Shown piece after piece: positions 19,430 through 27,778 of a stretch of DNA of 64,000 bases. The DNA is from Ignavibacteriales bacterium. Its GTDB lineage: Bacteria; Bacteroidota; Ignavibacteria; Ignavibacteriales; Ignavibacteriaceae. A program made the position numbers and the translations under genes. The stretch's first letter is position 1, and the number at the start of each line of letters is the position of its first letter. Under the pieces are notes generated by a model. That model was not told where the DNA came from. It saw only the letters and a list, made by a program, of their open reading frames with translations, and did no database searches. The DNA lies in the NCBI GenBank assembly GCA_016709155.1, contig JADJEI010000013.1:186001-250000 (forward strand), given 5' to 3'.

Positions 19430-20560
19430 ATGATAAAGAGAGAAATTCAAGATTCCATTGAATCCAGAATGTTCAAGGGAAAACTCATTGTAATTTATGG
19501 TGCAAGACAGGTCGGTAAAACTACTCTTATAAAAGAGATTGGAAGAAAATATTCTGACCAGGAAATTTATCTCAACTGTGACGAGCCGGATATTAGGAAG
19601 TTATTAACTGATGCAACCTCAACAAAACTTAAAAATATTATTGGACAGAAAAAACTTGTATTGATTGACGAAGCACAGAGAGTAAAAAATATTGGCATCA
19701 CGTTAAAACTTTTTGTGGATGAATTGAAGGATGTTCAGGTAATTGCAACAGGATCGTCATCATTCGATTTATCAAATCAAATCAACGAGCCGTTAACCGG
19801 AAGAAAATTTGAATACACTCTTTATCCATTATCAATGAGAGAACTGAGTAATGAATTTGGGTGGCTTGAAACAAATAGACTTTTAGAGGACCGAATACTA
19901 TATGGTATGTATCCGGATGTTGTTCTCAATCCAAACGAAAAGAAAAATCTGCTTAAGGATCTTACAAGAAGCTATCTATTTAAAGATGTTTTAAGTTATC
20001 AGGGCATTCGTAAACCGGAAGTACTGGATAAACTTTTACTTGCGCTTGCTGCACAAATTGGCAGCGAAGTTTCTTACAATGAACTTGCAGGAACAGTTGG
20101 CATAGATAAAGATACTATTAATAAATATCTCGATATTTTAGAAAAAGCTTTCGTGATTTTCCGGTTACATCCATTCAGTCGGAATATCAGAACTGAAATT
20201 ACAAAGATGCGAAAAGTATATTTTTATGATACCGGAATTCGGAATGCTTTGGTGTCAAATTTTAATTCACTTGCTTCAAGAAATGATAAAGGAACTTTGT
20301 GGGAGAATTTTTTAGTATCCGAAAAACTTAAAATGAATTCTTACTTAAACATTGATGCGAAGACATATTTCTGGAGGACTTCACAGCAGCAGGAGATTGA
20401 TTACATTGAAGAAATTGAAAATGATTTATTTGCCTATGAGTTTTCGTGGAATGTAAATAAGAAAAAGAAAATCCCGTTAACCTTTTTAAAGGCTTATGGC
20501 ACTAAAGAATCAGAAATTATTACTACCGAAAATTATGGTAAGTTTTTAGGTATTGTGTAG
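19430..20560 (+). CDS. AAA ATPase with DUF4143 domain
   Basis: A 376-residue protein of the AAA_14/DUF4143 type. Walker A is IVIYGARQVGKTTLI (about residue 20), Walker B is LVLIDEAQRV (about 75), and sensor-like IATGSSSFDLS follows. The C-terminal DUF4143 region starts around 205 (GIDKDTINKYLDILEKAFVI) and contains VYFYDTGIRNALV and the nuclease-like EQEIDYIEE context (TSQQQEIDYIEEI). The family is widespread and mobile; its role is not established, although a restriction-endonuclease-like C-terminus has been suggested. It sits alone, between kbl and tdh, with palindromic sites in its leader. Confidence 0.9.
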   Translation: MIKREIQDSIESRMFKGKLIVIYGARQVGKTTLIKEIGRKYSDQEIYLNCDEPDIRKLLTDATSTKLKNIIGQKKLVLIDEAQRVKNIGITLKLFVDELKDVQVIATGSSSFDLSNQINEPLTGRKFEYTLYPLSMRELSNEFGWLETNRLLEDRILYGMYPDVVLNPNEKKNLLKDLTRSYLFKDVLSYQGIRKPEVLDKLLLALAAQIGSEVSYNELAGTVGIDKDTINKYLDILEKAFVIFRLHPFSRNIRTEITKMRKVYFYDTGIRNALVSNFNSLASRNDKGTLWENFLVSEKLKMNSYLNIDAKTYFWRTSQQQEIDYIEEIENDLFAYEFSWNVNKKKKIPLTFLKAYGTKESEIITTENYGKFLGIV

Positions 20561-20925
20561 TAAAAGAATTATTTAACTGACAAGGAATCTAGATCCTCAA
20601 AATGTTTAGCATAAATGGTTTTTATATTTTTTCTACCATAACCCTTAACCATTCAATATCTAATTCATTTTGAAAATATGCTTATTTGAGTGCCTACTTA
20701 ATACATTTCAAACTTAGGCAATGTTATTATCGCCTTGTGAATTTCAATAGATAATTCACTTGCCAGTTTTCAAACTTCAAAGTTTTTATAACTCATAATA
20801 GTCACTCAATAACATATATTGTTTACAATTTCAATTACATTATACCTGGTATCATGAATCAGGTATCGGTTATTCTACTTCATCATAGAGAATTTAGGAT
20901 TAAAGTCCTGTATCAAGTATTCAGT
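20561..20925. other. 365-nt intergenic stretch between convergent genes
   Basis: No gene or clear terminator is seen. The last 80 nt contain repeated words (CCTGGTATCATGAATCAGGTATC, written here as CCTGGTATCA then TGAATCAGGTATC, and CCTGTATCAAG) resembling the CTGGATA-type repeats on the other side of the ATPase gene. Confidence 0.4.
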
Positions 20926-21957
20926 TTACCATTCAAGAATAACTTTACCAGAATTACCCGATTTCATTATCTCAAATCCTTCCTGGTAATCATCAATCTT
21001 GAATCTGTGAGTAATGATTTGAGTAATATCTAATCCGCTTTGTACCATTGCTTGCATCTTATACCAGGTCTCGAACATTTTTCTTCCATATATACCGCGA
21101 ATATTCAGACCATTAAAAATAATTTTTGTCCAATCAACTGCACCGTTTGAAGGAAGAATTCCAAGCAGCGCGATGTTTGCACCATGAAACATTACATCAA
21201 TCATATCATTAAACGCACGAATGCTGCCGGACATCTCTAATCCAACATCAAAGCCTTCTTTCATTCCAAGTTCTTTAACGATGTCTGACAATTTTTCTTT
21301 TGACACATCCACTGCGCGGGTAACTCCCATTTTTCGTGCAAGTTCCAAACGGTAGGGGTTCATATCTGTAATTACAGTGTTGCGTGCGCCCGCATGAATT
21401 GCTACTGCAGCAGCCATTATTCCTATTGGTCCTGCCCCTGTAATAAGAACATCCTCACCGAGTAAATCATAACTTAAAGCCGTGTGAACAGCATTTCCAA
21501 AAGGATCGAAAACAGATAAAATGTCTGTGGAAATTTTTGGATCGCAATGCCAGATGTTTTGAACAGGAATAACAAGATATTCGGCGAAGCAGCCGGGACG
21601 ATTAACTCCCACACCCTTTGTATTTGGACAAAGATGCCCGCGACCGGCGCGGCAGTTTCTGCAAGTTCCGCAAACAATATGTCCTTCACCGCTGACTAAG
21701 TCTCCAACCCTTACGTCGTGAACATTTGAGCCAAATGCTTCAATCGTTCCAACATACTCGTGACCGACATGCATTGGAACAGGAATAGTTTTTTGTGCCC
21801 ACTCATCCCAATTATAAATATGAATGTCAGTTCCGCAGATTGCAGTTTTATGAATTTTTATTAGTACATCATTTGGTCCGTAATCCGGGACGGGAACTTC
21901 ATCCATCCAGATTCCAGGTTTAGCATATTTTTTTACGAGTGCTTTCATTTTTTTCAT
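20926..21957 (-). CDS. tdh: L-threonine 3-dehydrogenase
   Basis: A 343-residue zinc-dependent medium-chain dehydrogenase that oxidises L-threonine to 2-amino-3-ketobutyrate with NAD. Catalytic zinc ligands are in AICGTDIHIYNWDEW and HVGHEYVG; the four structural-zinc cysteines are in CGTCRNCRAGRGHLC. The NAD-binding motif is ITGAGPIGIMAA. Start ATG at 21957 is preferred because AAGGA lies about 7 nt upstream; the ATG at 21963 is too close to it. With kbl downstream on the same strand it completes threonine conversion to glycine and acetyl-CoA, but the two are no longer adjacent. Confidence 0.95.
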   Translation of the reverse strand: MKKMKALVKKYAKPGIWMDEVPVPDYGPNDVLIKIHKTAICGTDIHIYNWDEWAQKTIPVPMHVGHEYVGTIEAFGSNVHDVRVGDLVSGEGHIVCGTCRNCRAGRGHLCPNTKGVGVNRPGCFAEYLVIPVQNIWHCDPKISTDILSVFDPFGNAVHTALSYDLLGEDVLITGAGPIGIMAAAVAIHAGARNTVITDMNPYRLELARKMGVTRAVDVSKEKLSDIVKELGMKEGFDVGLEMSGSIRAFNDMIDVMFHGANIALLGILPSNGAVDWTKIIFNGLNIRGIYGRKMFETWYKMQAMVQSGLDITQIITHRFKIDDYQEGFEIMKSGNSGKVILEW

Positions 21958-22150
21958 GTGCATTCCTTTTAAGAAGTGATTAATGAGGAATAAAATATGA
22001 ATGACTGATTAATTTCTATTCCTTGCTTATCAAAAATAATATTTTGAACTGACAAAGGATAATTAAAGAGGTGGAATAATTTAAATACAATAAATCGAAT
22101 TGGCTTTGAAAAAAAATTGCAAATGAAATTTGAAGTGAAAACTTCAAAAA

Positions 22151-22564
22151 TCAGATTATAGAATAAAGAGAAAACTCTGAAGCAATTTTTTGAGCAGGAA
22201 TTTCTTTTATTTTTTTATGCTGCTCTTCAAACCAGCTAATATCAATATTATTTACTTCAGCAGTTTCTTTTAACCAATTAATCTCAACATCAGAAATACA
22301 GCCGTCAGAATAGATTAATTTCAAAGCATCACCAAGAAATGATTTAGCAACTTCGCTGTCGTTAAACTTAATTGGATCATCGGGAATATATTTATTAGCA
22401 AGCAGTCCGCTGATTGTCTCTTCATAAAAATCATTTGCAAAACCAAGCTTTTGACAAAGTTTTTTAAGAATACTTTTTTCTGTTTCGGTTAATTGCTTGT
22501 CTTTTCTTGCTGTGATAAACAAGCCTTTTAGGTAATTACTTTTATCCAATAAGTTGATGTTCAT
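22151..22564 (-). CDS. TerB-like domain protein
   Basis: A helical protein of about 137 residues. ITARKDKQLTETEKSILKKL and ALKLIYSDGCISDVEINWLK are the two acidic-loop helix pairs characteristic of the TerB/TerB-like fold, which can bind metal. The ATG at 22564 is chosen because AAGGTAGAA precedes it; an upstream ATG at 22597 is also open. The family includes tellurite-resistance TerB but most members have no assigned function. It is transcribed away from the M14 peptidase gene. Confidence 0.7.
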   Translation of the reverse strand: MNINLLDKSNYLKGLFITARKDKQLTETEKSILKKLCQKLGFANDFYEETISGLLANKYIPDDPIKFNDSEVAKSFLGDALKLIYSDGCISDVEINWLKETAEVNNIDISWFEEQHKKIKEIPAQKIASEFSLYSII

Positions 22565-22701
22565 TTCTACCTTTTTGATTTTTATATGGCTAAACATAAT
22601 AAAAGTTATGTGAGATAAAAATTCAATTATTATTTCGTTTATTATTTAAATATTATTTTTATATCACTCTTAATCATCGAAAACAAAATGGAAATTCTTA
22701 A

Positions 22702-24468
22702 ATGAAAAAAATGATCAGCAATTGTCTAACGGCATTTTTTGTTTGTTCTGCTTCATTGTTCGCGCAGGATAAATTCTCTCCCGATTGGCTTACTAAATTT
22801 GAAACTTCAAACTACCTTGAAACTGAACGCTATGACGAAACCATGCAGTACTTCAAAGCACTTGATGCAGCGTCGGAATATGCAACTCTTTTTCCGATTG
22901 GTAAATCACCACACGGAAGGGATATAAATTGTCTTGTCGTTTCGAAGGATAAATCATTCTCACTCGAGTTATCAAAACAATCCGGCAAACCGCTGGTACT
23001 GATTATGTGTGGTATTCACTCCGGTGAAATTGAAGGCAAAGATGCTTCAATGCTTTTGCTTCGCGATATTCTCGTAACAAAAGAATCGGAAAAATATTTA
23101 GATAATGTAAACCTGTTTGTTATTCCTATTTTTAGTGTTGATGGACACGAAAGATTTAGCGAGTACAACAGGATAAATCAAAATGGTCCAATTGATATGG
23201 GATGGAGAACTACTGCTCAAAACTTAAATCTCAACCGTGATTGGATGAAAGCAGATGCGCCCGAAATGCAGGCAATGTTAAAATTAGTTTCAGCATGGCA
23301 GCCGGATTTTATTGTTGATACTCATACAACTGACGGTGCTGATTATCAATATCAAGTAACGTACGGCTTAGAGATTTACGGTAACATTTATCACGGGCTG
23401 GCTGAGTGGAACAAAAAAAAGTTGATTCCTGAGATGATCAGTTATGTCGAATCAAAAGGCTTCCCTATGTTTCAATATGTCGGCTTCAAAGATTGGGCGC
23501 AAGGTGTTGAATCTGGAATTGTGGATTGGGCGTCTTCTCCAAGATTTTCTACCGGATATTTTGCACAGCAAAATCGCATTTGTCTTTTGATCGAAACACA
23601 CATGCTTAAACCTTATAAAGATAGAGTATATTCGACAAAGGCTGTGCTTGAAGCAGTGCTGCAGATTGTAAATAATAATTCTACCGAGCTTCTTCAATTA
23701 AATAAAAATGCCGATGAAAATTCTATAAAAGACTTCACTATTGATAAAAAATATCTTCCCCTCAATTTTAAAACTAATGATGATTTTTCTTTTACAAATT
23801 TTAAAGGATATAAATTCTATCACGATTCATCAGCTATTTCGGGTGGGGATAAAATCGTTTACACTTCTGAACCTCAGGATTTTTATGTAAAACTTTTTAA
23901 TAATGTCAAACCAACCGACTCAGTTTCAATTCCTAATGCATATATTATTCCACAGGAGTATTCATCACTTGTTGATAAAATGAAATTGCACGGAATTTCA
24001 GTTAGCCAGATTTCGGAAGAGAAACAATATCAAGTAACACGTTATAAATTTAAAAATGTGAAGTTTGATCCGTTCCCCTACGAAGGAAGACAGCATGTCA
24101 GTCTTGACTTCGACACATTTACAGAAGAAGTAAAAATTGCGGCAGGATCATTTATCGTTCCAACCGATCAGCGAACAGTTAGAATCATTGCTCAATTGCT
24201 CGAACCAAAAAGCGGCGACTCATTTGTTCAATGGGGACTTATAAATGCTATCTTCGAACAAAAAGAATATTTTGAAAATTATGTGATGGAAAAAATTGCC
24301 GAAGAAATGTTAAACAATAATAAAGACCTTCGAAAAGAATTTGAAGAGAAATTAAAATCCGATGAATCCTTCCGCAGCAATTCTTACGAAAGATTAAATT
24401 TCTTTTATCAACGTTCGCCCTACTGGGATGAGCAGCTAAATTTATACCCGATAATGAGAATTGAATAA
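22702..24468 (+). CDS. Secreted M14 family zinc carboxypeptidase
   Basis: A 588-residue exported protein (signal peptide of about 22 residues ending SLFAQ). The zinc site HxxE is in MCGIHSGEIEGKD, the third ligand is in FIVDTHTTDGADY, and the catalytic glutamate is in CLLIETHMLKPY. The peptidase domain covers about 30-330; the remaining 250 residues form a C-terminal beta-rich extension that I cannot assign. Family members remove C-terminal residues from peptides. It is a single gene with its own upstream region. Confidence 0.9.
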   Translation: MKKMISNCLTAFFVCSASLFAQDKFSPDWLTKFETSNYLETERYDETMQYFKALDAASEYATLFPIGKSPHGRDINCLVVSKDKSFSLELSKQSGKPLVLIMCGIHSGEIEGKDASMLLLRDILVTKESEKYLDNVNLFVIPIFSVDGHERFSEYNRINQNGPIDMGWRTTAQNLNLNRDWMKADAPEMQAMLKLVSAWQPDFIVDTHTTDGADYQYQVTYGLEIYGNIYHGLAEWNKKKLIPEMISYVESKGFPMFQYVGFKDWAQGVESGIVDWASSPRFSTGYFAQQNRICLLIETHMLKPYKDRVYSTKAVLEAVLQIVNNNSTELLQLNKNADENSIKDFTIDKKYLPLNFKTNDDFSFTNFKGYKFYHDSSAISGGDKIVYTSEPQDFYVKLFNNVKPTDSVSIPNAYIIPQEYSSLVDKMKLHGISVSQISEEKQYQVTRYKFKNVKFDPFPYEGRQHVSLDFDTFTEEVKIAAGSFIVPTDQRTVRIIAQLLEPKSGDSFVQWGLINAIFEQKEYFENYVMEKIAEEMLNNNKDLRKEFEEKLKSDESFRSNSYERLNFFYQRSPYWDEQLNLYPIMRIE

Positions 24469-24544
24469 ACTGTCTTTGTTGCTATTTTTGTCTGAAGAAA
24501 TTTCTTTATTTATCTATGAATAAAATATTTTCAAAGGGGTCTGT

Positions 24545-25480
24545 ATGAATACAATTAAAAGAATAATCGCCATTGTAGTCCTTCCACTTTTATTTACAAT
24601 AGTATCGCTTGCTCAGCAAACGCAGGTAAAAAAAATTGCGGTTTTGCCATTCACTTATAACGGAGTAGATTCTGTTTTTGTGCAGACTGCTGACGCAATG
24701 CTTCGACTTGAAATCAGCAGGCTCGATTCATTCAACTTAATTCAGCAAAAGCTTACTTCTGAAGTGCTCTTAAATAATGATTGCATTTTTTCAGACAATG
24801 ATTGTGCAGTAAAAATTGGAAATGAATTAGGCGCTGAACAAGTTTTAACCGGTAACCTATCTGCACTCGGTGATAAAATAATTGTGCAATATTTTTTAAT
24901 TGATGTGTTGACTTCCGAAGATATTATTATTGATCAGATAACTGCGGCTAATGTTGAAGATCTTGAAGTTGTTATGAAAAGAATTGCCAAAAGTATTAAC
25001 GAAAAAAAATCTATTAATCAAGATGTCGAAGTTGGACAGGTTACTGAAACGGAGACAAAAAATTCATTACGACGCGGCTCAAATAAAAATTTTGGCGTTT
25101 CATTCGGGTATCTTTATCCATCAAATGGCTACGATGAAATTGATAATTCACTTGTATTTGATTTACGCTACGGCTTTGAACTTGATGAAGCTGCACTTGG
25201 TTTAATGCTTGGAATCAGAAGCGGATTTGCAATGAATATTTATGGGCAGTATCTATTTACCAAAACTGACTTTTGCCCCTACCTCGGAGGTGCGCTTGGC
25301 TTTCATTGGGTTTCGCACGATTTTTACAGCGACAAAGCCGATGGTTTTGAGTTCTCCATTAATACCGGCATCAGAGCATTCCGTACTTACTCCTTCGAGA
25401 TACTTATTAATTTTGAATACATAATGACTTTCAACAAATTTAATGATAGAGCATTTGTGTTTACAGTTGGAATATTGTAA
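24545..25480 (+). CDS. Exported protein with TolB/CsgG-like N-domain and C-terminal outer-membrane barrel
   Basis: The 311-residue protein has a signal peptide (VVLPLLFTIVSLAQQ). Residues about 30-150 read VKKIAVLPFTYNGVDSVF... AVKIGNELGAEQVLTGNLS, a pattern shared with TolB N-terminal/CsgG-like domains. After a charged linker (about 155-180) the rest is beta-rich (FGVSFGYLYPS, LGLMLGIRSGFAMNIYGQYLF) and ends in FVFTVGIL, as in small porin-like barrels. The function is unknown; an outer-membrane or periplasmic sensor or assembly role is a guess. It is 6 nt from the next gene. Confidence 0.65.
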   Translation: MNTIKRIIAIVVLPLLFTIVSLAQQTQVKKIAVLPFTYNGVDSVFVQTADAMLRLEISRLDSFNLIQQKLTSEVLLNNDCIFSDNDCAVKIGNELGAEQVLTGNLSALGDKIIVQYFLIDVLTSEDIIIDQITAANVEDLEVVMKRIAKSINEKKSINQDVEVGQVTETETKNSLRRGSNKNFGVSFGYLYPSNGYDEIDNSLVFDLRYGFELDEAALGLMLGIRSGFAMNIYGQYLFTKTDFCPYLGGALGFHWVSHDFYSDKADGFEFSINTGIRAFRTYSFEILINFEYIMTFNKFNDRAFVFTVGIL

Positions 25481-25486
25481 TTATTC

Positions 25487-26146
25487 TTGAGTAAAAATTT
25501 GAAAACCGCTATCGTTATTGGTGCCACGGGTTTAGTAGGCAAATTTCTTTTACAGAATTTGTTAGTTGACGAGAGATATTCTTCTGTAAAAATTTTTACA
25601 AGAAAATCGCTTGGAATTACGAGCCCCAAACTAAGTGAACATATTGTCGATTTTGAAAAACTTCACGATTGGAAAAATGAAATTACCGGCGATGAACTTT
25701 ATTCTGCTATGGGAACGACAATTAAAAAAGCCGGAAGTAAAGCTGTTCAGTACAAAATTGATTTTTCTTATCAATATGAATCTGCACTCGCAGCATTTCA
25801 AAATGGGGTCGAAAAATATTTATTAGTTTCGTCAGCGGGGGCAAATGAAAATTCGGGAAATTTTTATTTGAAAATGAAAGGTGAACTAGATAGAAAGGTT
25901 TCTTCTCTTGGCTTTAAAAATATTTTAATATTCAGACCTTCAATTCTTGCAGGTGAAAGAAATGAAAAACGTACCGCTGAAAAATATAGCATCGCCGCAA
26001 TGAATATCCTCTCAATGATAATACCCCCCTTAAAAAAATACAAACCTGTTGAGGCAGAAACTATTGCTAAATTTATGATTAATAAAGCAAATGAATCACT
26101 TACAAAAAGTCAGATAATATTTGAGTTAAATCAAATATCAGTTTGA
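25487..26146 (+). CDS. NAD(P)-binding Rossmann protein, HTATIP2/oxidoreductase-like
   Basis: A 219-residue protein starting TAIVIGATGLVGKFLLQNLL, an NAD(P)-binding GxxGxxG motif. ELYSAMGTTIKKAGSK and KYLLVSSAGANENS are typical of the YbjT/HTATIP2 branch of atypical short-chain reductases, whose substrates are mostly unknown. A TTG start at 25487 is used; TTG at 25499 would shorten it by four residues. It lies 6 nt after the barrel protein gene. Confidence 0.8.
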   Translation: MSKNLKTAIVIGATGLVGKFLLQNLLVDERYSSVKIFTRKSLGITSPKLSEHIVDFEKLHDWKNEITGDELYSAMGTTIKKAGSKAVQYKIDFSYQYESALAAFQNGVEKYLLVSSAGANENSGNFYLKMKGELDRKVSSLGFKNILIFRPSILAGERNEKRTAEKYSIAAMNILSMIIPPLKKYKPVEAETIAKFMINKANESLTKSQIIFELNQISV

Positions 26147-26206
26147 TTTTTTATCAACTATCATTCTTATTTTTGCAGAACACTCATTCACATTAAAGGT
26201 GCAGAT

Positions 26207-27604
26207 TTGAAAATTCAATTTATCGGGGCGGCTCAAACAGTAACAGGTTCTCAGCATTTATTATCCATCAATGGTAAAAAAATTTTACTTGATTGCGGCT
26301 TGTTTCAAGGCAAGCGAAAAGATGCATTCGAAACAAACCGCACTTTTCTTTTTAATCCCTCTGATATTGATGTGATGCTTTTATCGCACGCACACATTGA
26401 TCACAGCGGCAACATCCCCAACCTTACTAAAAGCGGTTTTGAAGGCTCCATTTATACTACTGCGGCTACTGTTGATCTTTGTCAGGCGATGCTTCGCGAC
26501 TCAGCGCATCTGCAGGCAAGAGATGTTGAGTTTGTGAACAAGCGCCGTAAAAAACAAAATAAAAATCTCTTCGAACCGCTGTATGAACAGGAAGATGTCG
26601 AAAAAGCAATGCAGCAATTCATCGGTGTGCAGTATGATCGCGCCGTTGAGGTTGTGCCCGGAGTTCGCGCGACTTTCACCGATGCCGGACATATACTCGG
26701 CTCATCGGGAATTATTCTTGATATAAATGAAAAAGGCAAAAGCACCCGCCTCGGTTTCAGCGGCGATATCGGTCGCTCCGAAATGCCGATCATTCACGAC
26801 CCCAATTTCCCGCGCGAGCTTGATGCATTGATTATGGAAAGCACTTACGGCGGAAGACTTCACTCAGTAGCAGATGAAGTGGAAGAGGTTCTTATCTCAA
26901 CTATTATGGAAGTGGTAGAAAGGAAGGGGAAGATTATCATTCCTGCTTTTGCTGTTGGAAGAACCCAACTGCTCGTTTATGTTTTGCACAAACTATTTAA
27001 TGAGAATAGAATTCCTGTGCTGCCGATTTTTGTTGACAGCCCCCTTGCTGTTGATGTAACTAATATTTACAGAATGCATCCCGAATGTTACGACCGCGAA
27101 ACTTACAGAGTGTTCCTTCAGAACCACGAAGATCCCTTTGGATTCGGCAGGCTTACTTATATCCGCGATGTGCAGCAATCTAAAGAACTGAACGACTTTA
27201 AAGGGAGCTGTATTATTATCTCCGCTTCGGGAATGGCGGAAGGCGGAAGGATACTTCATCATCTGAAAAATAATATCGGTAATCCGAACAACCTGATTTT
27301 GTTTGTGGGTTATGCCGCACAAAATACACTCGCACAAAAAATTATGGATGGGGCAGAAGAAGTAAATGTCTTTGGCGAGCCATACAAAGTAAAAAGCAAA
27401 ATAAAAAAGATGGATTACTTCAGTGGTCACGCAGATCAACGTGGACTTTTGGATTATTTAGATTTTTGCCCGCAGCAGAAACTCAAAAATATATTTCTTG
27501 TGCACGGCGATCCGGAAGAAGCAGAAGTACTGCAAGCAAAAATAAAAAGCAAAGGCTACCGGGGAGTTCATTTCCCCAGGCGGGGGGATGTGTTTGAGAT
27601 GTAG
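26207..27604 (+). CDS. MBL-fold/beta-CASP metallo-hydrolase (predicted exonuclease)
   Basis: A 465-residue protein with the metallo-beta-lactamase zinc site HAHIDHSGNIPNL, the further ligands in FTDAGHILGSSG, the beta-CASP motifs (IIPAFAVGRTQLLVY, ISASGMAEGGRILHHL) and the C-terminal RMMBL segment (MDYFSGHADQRGLLDYL). This order is that of RNA-processing beta-CASP nucleases related to CPSF73, found widely in bacteria. Start TTG at 26207 is preceded by AAAGGTG. Local GC content looks higher than in its neighbours, perhaps reflecting high expression or a different origin. Confidence 0.92.
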   Translation: MKIQFIGAAQTVTGSQHLLSINGKKILLDCGLFQGKRKDAFETNRTFLFNPSDIDVMLLSHAHIDHSGNIPNLTKSGFEGSIYTTAATVDLCQAMLRDSAHLQARDVEFVNKRRKKQNKNLFEPLYEQEDVEKAMQQFIGVQYDRAVEVVPGVRATFTDAGHILGSSGIILDINEKGKSTRLGFSGDIGRSEMPIIHDPNFPRELDALIMESTYGGRLHSVADEVEEVLISTIMEVVERKGKIIIPAFAVGRTQLLVYVLHKLFNENRIPVLPIFVDSPLAVDVTNIYRMHPECYDRETYRVFLQNHEDPFGFGRLTYIRDVQQSKELNDFKGSCIIISASGMAEGGRILHHLKNNIGNPNNLILFVGYAAQNTLAQKIMDGAEEVNVFGEPYKVKSKIKKMDYFSGHADQRGLLDYLDFCPQQKLKNIFLVHGDPEEAEVLQAKIKSKGYRGVHFPRRGDVFEM

Positions 27605-27631
27605 AGAGCAGTCTCCTTTTTTCAAATGTAG

Positions 27632-27653
27632 GGATCGGTCTCCTGACCGATCC
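27632..27653. repeat. Perfect 9-bp hairpin, intergenic
   Basis: GGATCGGTC and GACCGATCC pair perfectly around the loop TCCT. It lies between two convergent genes, 28 nt after the MBL gene ends, and is GC-rich against the local background. It may be a REP-like repeat unit or act as a two-way terminator. Confidence 0.6.
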
Positions 27654-27714
27654 GGTAAGAGGTGATACAAAGCTGAAATGTTTTTTTGAACGATTAATCA
27701 GTGCGACCCACAAC

Positions 27715-27736
27715 GGAACGGACGGGAGTCCGTTCC
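27715..27736. repeat. Second perfect 9-bp hairpin, intergenic
   Basis: GGAACGGAC and GTCCGTTCC pair perfectly around the loop GGGA. The layout (9-bp stem, 4-nt purine/pyrimidine loop) matches the hairpin 62 nt upstream although the sequence differs. Confidence 0.6.
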
Positions 27737-27778
27737 CTATTATATTAGGCATTTAGAAGTAAATTTTTTTGAACAAAT

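Noticed and set aside
27632..27736. Insertion-sequence ends
   Set aside because: The two hairpins are not inverted copies of each other, there is no transposase between them and no target duplication is seen.
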